Shown in pieces: positions 1-5,257 of a stretch of 7,527 bases of DNA (position 1 is its first letter; each line of letters starts with the position of its first letter). The DNA is taken from NCBI GenBank assembly GCA_036380275.1, contig DASVFB010000108.1, forward strand, positions 1 through 7,527. The letters run 5' to 3'. The notes beneath the pieces were generated by a model. The model was not told where the DNA came from and did not search any database. It saw only the letters and a list, made by a program, of their open reading frames with translations. Both the position numbers and the translations under genes were made by a program. This DNA is from DASVFB01 sp036380275 (lineage in GTDB: Bacteria; Actinomycetota; Thermoleophilia; Gaiellales; Gaiellaceae).

Positions 1-264
1 CCCGGTGGCGATCCCGAGCTTCGCCGACAGCGTCTGGATCAGCATCGCCATGAGGTTCGAGGCGACGATCACCCAGACGAGCGTGTAGCCGAACTTGGAG
101 CCGCCTGCGATGTTCGTGGCGAAGTTGCCCGGGTCGATGTACGCGACGCAGGCGACGAACGCGGGCCCGAGGAAGGGCAGGATGCGGAACGGCAGGTCCC
201 CACGCAGAATCCGCTCGCCGGAACCGGCGACGACTGGTAGTTCATCCACACGGGTCGCCATCAT
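1..264 (-). CDS. mntH: NRAMP-family divalent metal (Mn2+/Fe2+) transporter MntH, N-terminal part, cut by the window edge
   Basis: Proton-coupled importer of Mn2+ and related metals in the cytoplasmic membrane. The 88 visible codons are open to the edge. After a short hydrophilic N-terminus comes the first helix with the NRAMP signature YIDPGNFATNI (residues 42-52). Asp44 and Asn47 correspond to the metal-coordinating Asp and Asn of helix 1. The second helix region ends in LIQTLSAKLGIATG, very close to the same stretch of enterobacterial MntH as I remember it. The helix-6 metal site and the rest of the protein lie outside the window. Two adjacent ATGs (264 and 261) are both possible starts. 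No Shine-Dalgarno sequence precedes them, and a -10-like TAAGCT sits about 10 bases upstream, so the mRNA may be leaderless. The DtxR-like palindrome at 272-290 suggests metal-dependent repression. Identity is secure; metal preference is inferred from the family. Confidence 0.93.
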   Translation of the reverse strand, partial: MMATRVDELPVVAGSGERILRGDLPFRILPFLGPAFVACVAYIDPGNFATNIAGGSKFGYTLVWVIVASNLMAMLIQTLSAKLGIATG

Positions 265-271
265 CGAAAAG

Positions 272-290
272 TTAGCTTAGCCTAAGTATT
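272..290 (-). promoter_or_regulatory. Putative DtxR/IdeR/MntR-type operator over the mntH promoter
   Basis: The plus-strand sequence TTAGCTTAGCCTAAGTATT contains a perfect 5+1+5 inverted repeat, CTTAG-C-CTAAG (276-286). Its left half fits the DtxR-family consensus TTAGGTTAGSCTAACCTAA well; the outer right arm fits poorly. It stands out as AT-rich in GC-rich surroundings. It begins 8 bases upstream of the first mntH ATG and covers the -10-like TAAGCT (minus strand, 279-274), so a bound metalloregulator would block initiation. This matches metal-dependent repression of mntH by MntR or IdeR in other actinobacteria. Which regulator binds cannot be told from the sequence. Confidence 0.7.
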
Positions 291-337
291 CGCGTCCGAA
301 GATCACAGCTCCTCCCGTGACGCGCCGAGCACGGACG

Positions 338-366
338 TTGAACAAACGAGACGAGCGTCGTACCCT
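338..366 (+). promoter_or_regulatory. Putative housekeeping-type promoter of the lysin gene
   Basis: TTGAAC (338-343) and TACCCT (361-366) are separated by exactly 17 bases. The -10 fits the actinobacterial TAnnnT pattern. Transcription would start near 373, about 11 bases before the ATG at 384. The 13 bases CGTACCCTCTGAA (359-371) recur exactly at the -10 of the membrane-protein gene at the other end of the window. Confidence 0.45.
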
Positions 367-383
367 CTGAAGAGCCGTCCGAG

Positions 384-1985
384 ATGCCAGACCTTCATCT
401 CACAAAGCCGCCCATGAAAGGCCCCGCGGTCCGCAATCTGCAGAAGCGGCTCACGGCGCTCGGCTTCGACACGGGCGGAGTCGACGGCGAGTTCGGCAAG
501 CAGACGGACGCCGCGGTGCGCGCGTTCCAGAAGGCCAAGGGCCTGACGGTCGACGGGGTCGCCGGCGCAGGCACGATGGCCGCGCTAAAGGGCGGACGGT
601 CCCCGAGGAAGAAGGAATCGGCAGACGGCGGAAAAACGACCGGCATGCTCGAACACCGTCGAATCGCGGCGGTGATCGGCTGCCCGGTGAAGAACGTCCG
701 CACGAACTGGCCGCCGCTCCTCGAAGCCCTGAGCGCGTACGGCATCGACACGCTGCCCTGCCAGATCGCGACGCTCGCGACCGTCGGAACCGAGGTGGGC
801 TCGTTCGCGCCGATCAACGAGTTTGGCGGAAGCGCGTACTTCAAGAAGATGTACGAGGGAAGGAAGGACCTCGGCAACGTCCGCGCAGGAGACGGCGTGC
901 GCTATCACGGCCGCGGCTACATCCAGCTCACGGGGCGCGCGAACTACCGGACCTACGGCGAGAACCTCGGTGTGCCGCTGGAGAGGAAACCCGATCTCGC
1001 GCTTCGGCCCGACATCGCCGCGAAGGTCCTGGCCGCCTATGTCAACGACCACGGAATCGCGAAGCTCGCGGCGAGCGGCGACTGGCAGGGTGTGCGGCGT
1101 GCCGTCAACGGCGGCCTCAACGGCTGGGACCGCTTCTCGACCCTCGTCCAGGGTCTGCAGCAGGCAGTGCAGGCGACGACCGACTCCCCCGTCGGGCGCC
1201 GCGTGGCCTCGGCCGGCTTCGCGAGCCCACTCCGCCTCGCTTCGCCGACCGAGCGGTCCGGCCGCGTAAAGGAAGCGCAGCTATGTCTCGCGGGCGGCAA
1301 CGTGTTCAAGCAGGACTTCCACGTCGGCACCGTCGACGGCGAGTGGGGACCGCTCTCGGCAGCCGCGACCGAGCAGGCGAAGTACTACCTCGGCTACCTG
1401 CCGAAAGCCGTCGACGGCTCATTCGGCCAGCAGGTCTACGACTACCTCACGGGAGCCGAGAAGCTGCCGCCGACCTTTGCGTCGCGGCGGGCGAAGCGCC
1501 TGAAGGAGCTCGCGACCGGCGGCGGCGCCAAGTCCAAAGCGGTCGACGCGGCGCTGGCTGACGCCAAGAAGGGCGTCGCCGAGACGCCGGTGAACCTGAC
1601 GCCCTTCGGCGAGTGGTACGGCATGAACGGCGTCGCGTGGTGCTGCATCTACGTCACCTATCGCCTCGTCAAGGCCGGCTTCGACGGGTTCGAGCGCGGC
1701 AAGTTCGCCTCCTACTGCGGCGCCGTCGTCGACGCCGCGAGAAAGCGCGAGCGCCACCTCGCGCTCACGAAGCAGCCCGAGCGCGGCGACCTCGTCATCT
1801 ACAACAAGGACGAGCACATCGAGTTCTTCGTCGAGTGGGTGACGAAGAACGAGTCGTTCAAGGCGGTCGGCGGCAACACGTCCGCGCATGACGGCTCGAA
1901 GAGCAACGGCGGCCAGGTCGCGCTGAACACACGCCCGGTGCGCGGGAACTTCCCCGCGACGTACTTCGTCCGCATCGGCGCGTAG
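384..1985 (+). CDS. Modular peptidoglycan hydrolase, endolysin-like: PG-binding / GH19 / PG-binding-like / CHAP
   Basis: 533 residues with two predicted catalytic modules against peptidoglycan. Residues 3-69 form a PG_binding_1 domain (LQKRL, VDGEFGKQT, FQKAKGL, VDGVAG). Residues 95-265 are a GH19 chitinase/lysozyme-like domain: probable catalytic Glu137 in ATVGTEVGSF, then RYHGRGYIQLTGRANY (173-188) and AVNGGLNGWDRF (240-251). Residues 292-357 look like a degenerate second PG-binding domain, with VDGEWG and AVDGSFG. Residues 365-533 are a CHAP amidase/endopeptidase domain: GEWYGMNGVAWCC carries the probable nucleophile Cys420, followed by GDLVIYN, His478 in EHIEFF, and GGNTS (496-500). No signal peptide or transmembrane segment is visible, so export would need a holin, lysis or another route. 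The start at 384 leaves the first domain intact; a weak GAAGAG lies 9 bases upstream. No phage genes adjoin. The gene converges with the 1988-2623 gene. Domain calls are firm; the biological role (prophage relic, self-lysis or competition) is open. Confidence 0.88.
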   Translation: MPDLHLTKPPMKGPAVRNLQKRLTALGFDTGGVDGEFGKQTDAAVRAFQKAKGLTVDGVAGAGTMAALKGGRSPRKKESADGGKTTGMLEHRRIAAVIGCPVKNVRTNWPPLLEALSAYGIDTLPCQIATLATVGTEVGSFAPINEFGGSAYFKKMYEGRKDLGNVRAGDGVRYHGRGYIQLTGRANYRTYGENLGVPLERKPDLALRPDIAAKVLAAYVNDHGIAKLAASGDWQGVRRAVNGGLNGWDRFSTLVQGLQQAVQATTDSPVGRRVASAGFASPLRLASPTERSGRVKEAQLCLAGGNVFKQDFHVGTVDGEWGPLSAAATEQAKYYLGYLPKAVDGSFGQQVYDYLTGAEKLPPTFASRRAKRLKELATGGGAKSKAVDAALADAKKGVAETPVNLTPFGEWYGMNGVAWCCIYVTYRLVKAGFDGFERGKFASYCGAVVDAARKRERHLALTKQPERGDLVIYNKDEHIEFFVEWVTKNESFKAVGGNTSAHDGSKSNGGQVALNTRPVRGNFPATYFVRIGA

Positions 1986-1987
1986 CT

Positions 1988-2623
1988 CTAGGCCTTCACG
2001 CGCTTGCAGTTCGCGCTCGTGAACGAGAGCACCGGGTGCAACTCGATCCCGTTCGGCGCGACTCCGTCCTGACCGTGGATCGGATCGAAGAAGCCGACAC
2101 CCGTGAGGGTCGCAGTCCCGCCCAGCGGCCGCGGTTTCGATCCAGGTAGGCCGTCGCACGCAGCCGCGAGGTCGTCGCGCGCTTCATCCATCGCCGTTCG
2201 TTCCGTCGCGTCGGCGCCGACCGTGCACGACGAGGCAGGGAACTCGGCGATCATGCTCCCGCCGAGCTTGGCATCGGCGAGCACCAGGTGGATGTCCGAA
2301 TCGTCCTCCTTTCTCATCGACAACAGCCTCGCGGTCACGCGGTAGACGGTGCGCTCAGTGCCGCGTTTGCGCGGCGTCGACGGCTTCAGAGGGGACGGCG
2401 GCTTCAGATGACGCAGCTTCTCGACCGTCCGTGCCTTCAAAGTGGCAAAGGCGACCTTCGACGCGGCCGTGTCCGTAAGTGTCTTCACCGACCAGCGCTC
2501 GGTGCCGCACAGCCCGAGCGGAATCCCCGGCGCGGTGTGCGCCGGCGTCATCCGGCCGAACACGCCGACTGCCGCGCACACCGCCACAACGACTGTCGCC
2601 GATGCAAGTGTGCGCGATCTCAT
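1988..2623 (-). CDS. Secreted four-cysteine protein of unknown function
   Basis: 211 residues. The N-terminus MRSRTLASATVVVAVCAAVG is a typical signal peptide (positive n-region, hydrophobic core at 8-23), with cleavage probably around residues 28-31. The mature part holds Cys39, Cys133, Cys156 and Cys206, enough for two disulfides. It opens with CGTERWSVKTLTD and has a basic, proline-rich stretch at about 74-90. Then follow TVYRVTARLLSMRKEDDSDI, IHLVLAD, and a striking C-terminal block, GVGFFDPIHGQDGVAPNGIE, continuing LHPVLSF (175-201). I recognise this pattern from hypothetical secreted proteins of actinobacteria but know no function. Cys16 lies in the signal peptide, but VAVC is not a proper lipobox. 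The start is fixed by AGGAGG (minus strand, 2634-2629) 5 bases upstream of ATG 2623. A promoter candidate lies at 2656-2684. It is divergent from the patatin gene, and its stop codon is 2 bases from the lysin stop. Confidence 0.85.
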   Translation of the reverse strand: MRSRTLASATVVVAVCAAVGVFGRMTPAHTAPGIPLGLCGTERWSVKTLTDTAASKVAFATLKARTVEKLRHLKPPSPLKPSTPRKRGTERTVYRVTARLLSMRKEDDSDIHLVLADAKLGGSMIAEFPASSCTVGADATERTAMDEARDDLAAACDGLPGSKPRPLGGTATLTGVGFFDPIHGQDGVAPNGIELHPVLSFTSANCKRVKA

Positions 2624-2655
2624 TTTTCCCTCCTTCGCCCCGGGCGTCCACTCAC

Positions 2656-2684
2656 AGAGTAGCTCCGAGCAACGACGGCGCCAA
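2656..2684 (-). promoter_or_regulatory. Putative promoter of the secreted-protein gene
   Basis: On the minus strand TTGGCG (2684-2679) is followed after 17 bases by TACTCT (2661-2656), a TAnnnT-type -10. Predicted initiation near 2649 leaves a leader of about 26 bases that holds the AGGAGG ribosome site. Geometry and -10 resemble the lysin and membrane-protein promoters. Confidence 0.4.
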
Positions 2685-2698
2685 GGGCCGCGTTCTTC

Positions 2699-2704
2699 TA
2701 TGCT
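2699..2704 (+). promoter_or_regulatory. Possible -10 element of the patatin-like gene
   Basis: TATGCT fits TAnnnT and lies 12 bases before the ATG at 2717. No convincing -35 is found 16-19 bases upstream, and there is no Shine-Dalgarno sequence. A nearly leaderless transcript would explain both the position and the missing ribosome site. Weak on its own. Confidence 0.25.
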
Positions 2705-2716
2705 CGCCCCTGCCGC

Positions 2717-5029
2717 ATGTCGAGTGAGGGTGGGGGCACCAAGGAGCTGCGTCTTGCCGTCGTCTGTTACGGCGGATCGTCGCTCGCCATCTACATGCAC
2801 GGTGTCACCAAGGAGCTGCACCGGCTCGTCAAGGCGTCGGCGCTCGTCGAAGCGGGGCATGCTGCCGACAAGGACGCTCCGACCGAATCGGTCTACGCCG
2901 AGCTGCTCGCCGCGCTGGCGAAGGAGAACGACGGCGTCCAGACGCGCGTCGTCGTCGATGTCGTCGCCGGGACGTCCGCAGGCGGCATCAACGGCATCTA
3001 CCTGACAAAGGCGATCGCGCACAACCTCTCGCAGGACGCGCTGCGCGATCTCTGGTTCGAGCGCGGCGACATGAGCCAGCTGCTGTTGCTGCCGACGTGG
3101 CTGCCGGTGAAGCTGCGCTTCTTCCTGCTGCTGCCGAGGTCGCTGCACAAGTCGCCCCTTCGCGGCGACGCCATGGCGCGCTGGCTGTTCGAGGCGCTCG
3201 AGGGGATGGACGACGGCGGCAGCGAGCCGAAGAGCCTCGACACCCTGGTGAGCGCCGACGGCCAGCTCGATCTGTTCGTCACGATCACCGACTTCTACGG
3301 CTACGACCGGCAGGTTCCGATCTACGACCCGCGCATCGTGCACGACCAGCGTCACCGCCACGCGCTCGCGTTCACGTATGTGCACGGCGGGCGCGACCAG
3401 TTCAAGCGCGCCACCAACGGCAGCCTCGCCTTCGCGGCACGGACGACGTCGTGCTTCCCGGGCGTCTTCCCGCCCGTCAGCATCGGGGACTTCCGGAAGT
3501 GGGTGCCGAAGGCGGACCTCGACGACCTGAGGCGCTGCTTCCGCGGCTACGGGCTTGCCGGCGCGGTGCCGGAGAACACGTATTACGTGGACGGTGGCGT
3601 GCTCGACAACAAGCCGTTCGGCTGGGCGATCGACTCGATCAAGACCAGGCGCGCGGACGTCGAGGTCGAACGGAGACTGCTGTACCTCGAGCCCGATCCG
3701 GGCGAGCGCTTCCTCGCAGCGGGCGGCAAGCCACCACCGCCGAAGAAGGCGCCCGGCACGCTCGCGGCCATCATGGCCGCCGTCGCCGGCCTTCCCCGCC
3801 ACGAACCGATCCTCGACGACCTGCTCGACGTCAGGGCACACAACGCCAGGGTTGGCCGGATCCGCGACGTGATCGAGACGAGCTTCCCCGGCGTCGCGGA
3901 GTTCGTCGGCGGCGTCGTTGGCTCCACCGAAGGCGTGCCCGAGGACGCCCAGAGCGCGAAGCTCGCCGAATGGACGGCCACGATCAACAAGCGCACGGTC
4001 GAAGAGGCGGGCCTCGCGTACGCCACATACCTGCGCCTGAAGATCAGCGGCACCGTCGATCGCTACGCAGACACGGTGTGCAACGTCTGCGACTTCCCCG
4101 ACGACTCGAATCACGCCCAGCTTGTCCGAAGCGTCCTGCGTCTCTGGGCGAACAAGCGTGGGCTGTTCACCCAGGAGCCCGAGCCCACCGAGCTGCAGGT
4201 TCAGTTCCTCCGCCACTTCGACCTCGGCTACCAGGAGCGCCGCCTGCGCTTCGTCACGTCGGCCCTGCGCTGGTGGTACCGCGACCTGGCGCACGACAAG
4301 CCGGACATCCCCCCGCGCGCCGATCTCGACCGCGGCAAACAGATCCTTTACGACGCGGTCGAGACGCTACGGCGGACGATGGGCGGCGACGGCTTCGGCG
4401 AGGCGCTGAGCGCGCACATCAAGAAGTGCTTCCCCGAGGACGGAATCAGGACGTTCCTCGACGACACGGGGCTCGATCCCGATGCGTACCTCGAGCTTCA
4501 TCGGGCGGATCTCGAGGCGTCCGAGAAGGAGCTCCACGACTTCCTCGGCAAAGCCCTCGACGGCTTCTCGGCCAAGCTCTACGGCGAGCTGTACGCGCTC
4601 TCCCGAGAGTGGCCTTCCGACAGGCGCCGCGACCTGCTCGTCCGCTATCTCGGCTTCCCGCTCTGGGACGTCCTCCTGTACCCGATCCAGGCGCTTTCCG
4701 ACGCGGGTGAGAACGACGAGCTCAAGGTCCAGCGGATGAGCCCGTACGAGGCTCGCGTGCTGAAGACACCGCCGGCGCAGAAGGTGCAGGGCAAGCGCCT
4801 GATGCACTTCTGGGCCTTCTTCGACCGCACCGCGCGCGAGAACGACTACCTCTGGGGAAGGCTCGACGGCGCCGCCCATCTCGTCGGGATCCTGCTCGGC
4901 AAGGACCACAAGCAGTACAGGCACTGGTGCCTGCGCGCGTTCGCGGCGATTCTCGAGGAGGACGAGGCCGCGCTGACGCACGTCGGCGAGACGGTGCGCG
5001 CGCTGAAGACCGAAGTCGCCGCCGGCTGA
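2717..5029 (+). CDS. Patatin-like phospholipase (patatin-related protein family with long C-terminal region)
   Basis: 770 residues; predicted serine lipid acyl hydrolase using a Ser-Asp dyad. The nucleophile motif is GTSAGG (85-90, Ser87), and the catalytic Asp is Asp292 in YVDGGVLDNKPF (290-301). The oxyanion segment near the N-terminus reads YGGSSLAIYMHGVTKEL (18-34), in place of the usual GGGxRG of small bacterial patatins. As I recall, this form with a long C-terminal part (DUF3376-type) is typical of the 'patatin-related protein' family (TIGR03607) at about this length. A hydrophobic stretch at 119-143, rich in Leu and Phe, may touch membrane. A linker KPPPPKK (338-344) precedes the C-terminal region, whose role is unknown. 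No signal peptide is seen, so it probably acts in the cytosol or at the inner membrane face. ATG 2717 places the fold's first strand directly after a short polar N-terminus. Substrate unknown. Confidence 0.9.
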   Translation: MSSEGGGTKELRLAVVCYGGSSLAIYMHGVTKELHRLVKASALVEAGHAADKDAPTESVYAELLAALAKENDGVQTRVVVDVVAGTSAGGINGIYLTKAIAHNLSQDALRDLWFERGDMSQLLLLPTWLPVKLRFFLLLPRSLHKSPLRGDAMARWLFEALEGMDDGGSEPKSLDTLVSADGQLDLFVTITDFYGYDRQVPIYDPRIVHDQRHRHALAFTYVHGGRDQFKRATNGSLAFAARTTSCFPGVFPPVSIGDFRKWVPKADLDDLRRCFRGYGLAGAVPENTYYVDGGVLDNKPFGWAIDSIKTRRADVEVERRLLYLEPDPGERFLAAGGKPPPPKKAPGTLAAIMAAVAGLPRHEPILDDLLDVRAHNARVGRIRDVIETSFPGVAEFVGGVVGSTEGVPEDAQSAKLAEWTATINKRTVEEAGLAYATYLRLKISGTVDRYADTVCNVCDFPDDSNHAQLVRSVLRLWANKRGLFTQEPEPTELQVQFLRHFDLGYQERRLRFVTSALRWWYRDLAHDKPDIPPRADLDRGKQILYDAVETLRRTMGGDGFGEALSAHIKKCFPEDGIRTFLDDTGLDPDAYLELHRADLEASEKELHDFLGKALDGFSAKLYGELYALSREWPSDRRRDLLVRYLGFPLWDVLLYPIQALSDAGENDELKVQRMSPYEARVLKTPPAQKVQGKRLMHFWAFFDRTARENDYLWGRLDGAAHLVGILLGKDHKQYRHWCLRAFAAILEEDEAALTHVGETVRALKTEVAAG

Positions 5030-5034
5030 GCGTC

Positions 5035-5063
5035 TTGACCCGGCCCTCGGCCGGTGCAACGCT
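5035..5063 (+). promoter_or_regulatory. Weak promoter candidate upstream of the cysteine protease
   Basis: TTGACC (5035-5040), a 17-base spacer, then AACGCT (5058-5063). The -35 is good, but the -10 lacks the first T of TAnnnT. Spacing and the shared AC-n-CT core match the other promoter candidates here. Start near 5070 would give a leader of about 190 bases ahead of the protease ATG. The spacer holds the 5040-5054 hairpin, so this may instead only be the end of the patatin transcript. Confidence 0.3.
5040..5054 (+). terminator. Short GC hairpin after the patatin-like gene, possible terminator
   Basis: CCGGCC (5040-5045), loop CTC, GGCCGG (5049-5054): a perfect 6-base-pair stem starting 11 bases after the TGA at 5027-5029. 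There is no T-run after it. Position suggests termination, but it could be an operator-like palindrome in the spacer of the promoter candidate at 5035-5063. Confidence 0.3.
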
Positions 5064-5087
5064 TGGGCGAGCAACCGGAGGAGCGCG

Positions 5088-5189
5088 GTGCCGTCGTTCG
5101 TTCCAACGCCAGTTGCTGCGGCGCCTCCACACCGCTTCGCGCGGAGGACCCGCTCTAGGCCGCCGCCTCCGTTCACGTCCGGGACCTGA
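5088..5189 (+). CDS. Possible 33-residue leader ORF, Arg/Pro-rich with a PPPP run
   Basis: A short frame begins at GTG 5088, 6 bases after a good GGAGG (5077-5081), and ends at TGA 5187-5189, 68 bases before the protease ATG. The peptide is rich in Arg and Pro; codons 25-28 are four consecutive prolines (5160-5171), a known type of ribosome-stalling sequence that depends on EF-P. It lies wholly in the intergenic leader, in a frame different from the protease. A regulatory leader peptide is possible. Chance is also possible, because in such GC-rich DNA short frames are common and the only direct support is the ribosome site and location. Confidence 0.25.
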   Translation: MPSFVPTPVAAAPPHRFARRTRSRPPPPFTSGT

Positions 5190-5210
5190 CCAAGACCATG
5201 TCTGCCCGTT

Positions 5211-5225
5211 GCGTGCGGCGCACGC
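5211..5225. repeat. Perfect short inverted repeat ahead of the protease ribosome site
   Basis: GCGTGC (5211-5216), GGC, GCACGC (5220-5225): a 6-base-pair stem with a 3-base loop, 15 bases before the AAAGGAGG at 5241-5248. It could be an RNA hairpin in the leader or a small operator. Nothing further supports either reading. Confidence 0.3.
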
Positions 5226-5257
5226 CGCCGCGCTTGGGGAAAAGGAGGACCGAGTCA

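Noticed and set aside
384..1985. Prophage or tailocin locus
   Set aside because: Only the lysin is phage-like. No holin, tail, capsid, integrase or attachment repeat was found in the window.
1419..2159. Minus-strand frame of 246 codons across the lysin end
   Set aside because: No recognisable motif or ribosome site, and it overlaps two well-supported genes.
2570..2581. Lipoprotein signal in the secreted protein (Cys16)
   Set aside because: The residues before Cys16 are VAV, not a lipobox ending in Gly, Ala or Ser, and the hydrophobic core continues past the Cys.
2624..4294. Long open frame on the minus strand continuous with the secreted-protein gene and running through the patatin gene
   Set aside because: Its translation across the patatin gene is Arg/Glu/Val-rich low-complexity sequence typical of an antisense frame in GC-rich DNA. 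The real gene starts at 2623, where a ribosome site and a signal peptide coincide.
3097..4710. 537-codon open frame overlapping the patatin gene on the same strand
   Set aside because: Arg/Ala/Pro-rich composition from reading GC-rich codons out of frame. The overlapping frame carries the patatin catalytic motifs.
5198..5257. Upstream in-frame ATG at 5198 as the protease start
   Set aside because: It has no ribosome site and would add a basic 20-residue extension, whereas AAAGGAGG is ideally spaced before ATG 5258.
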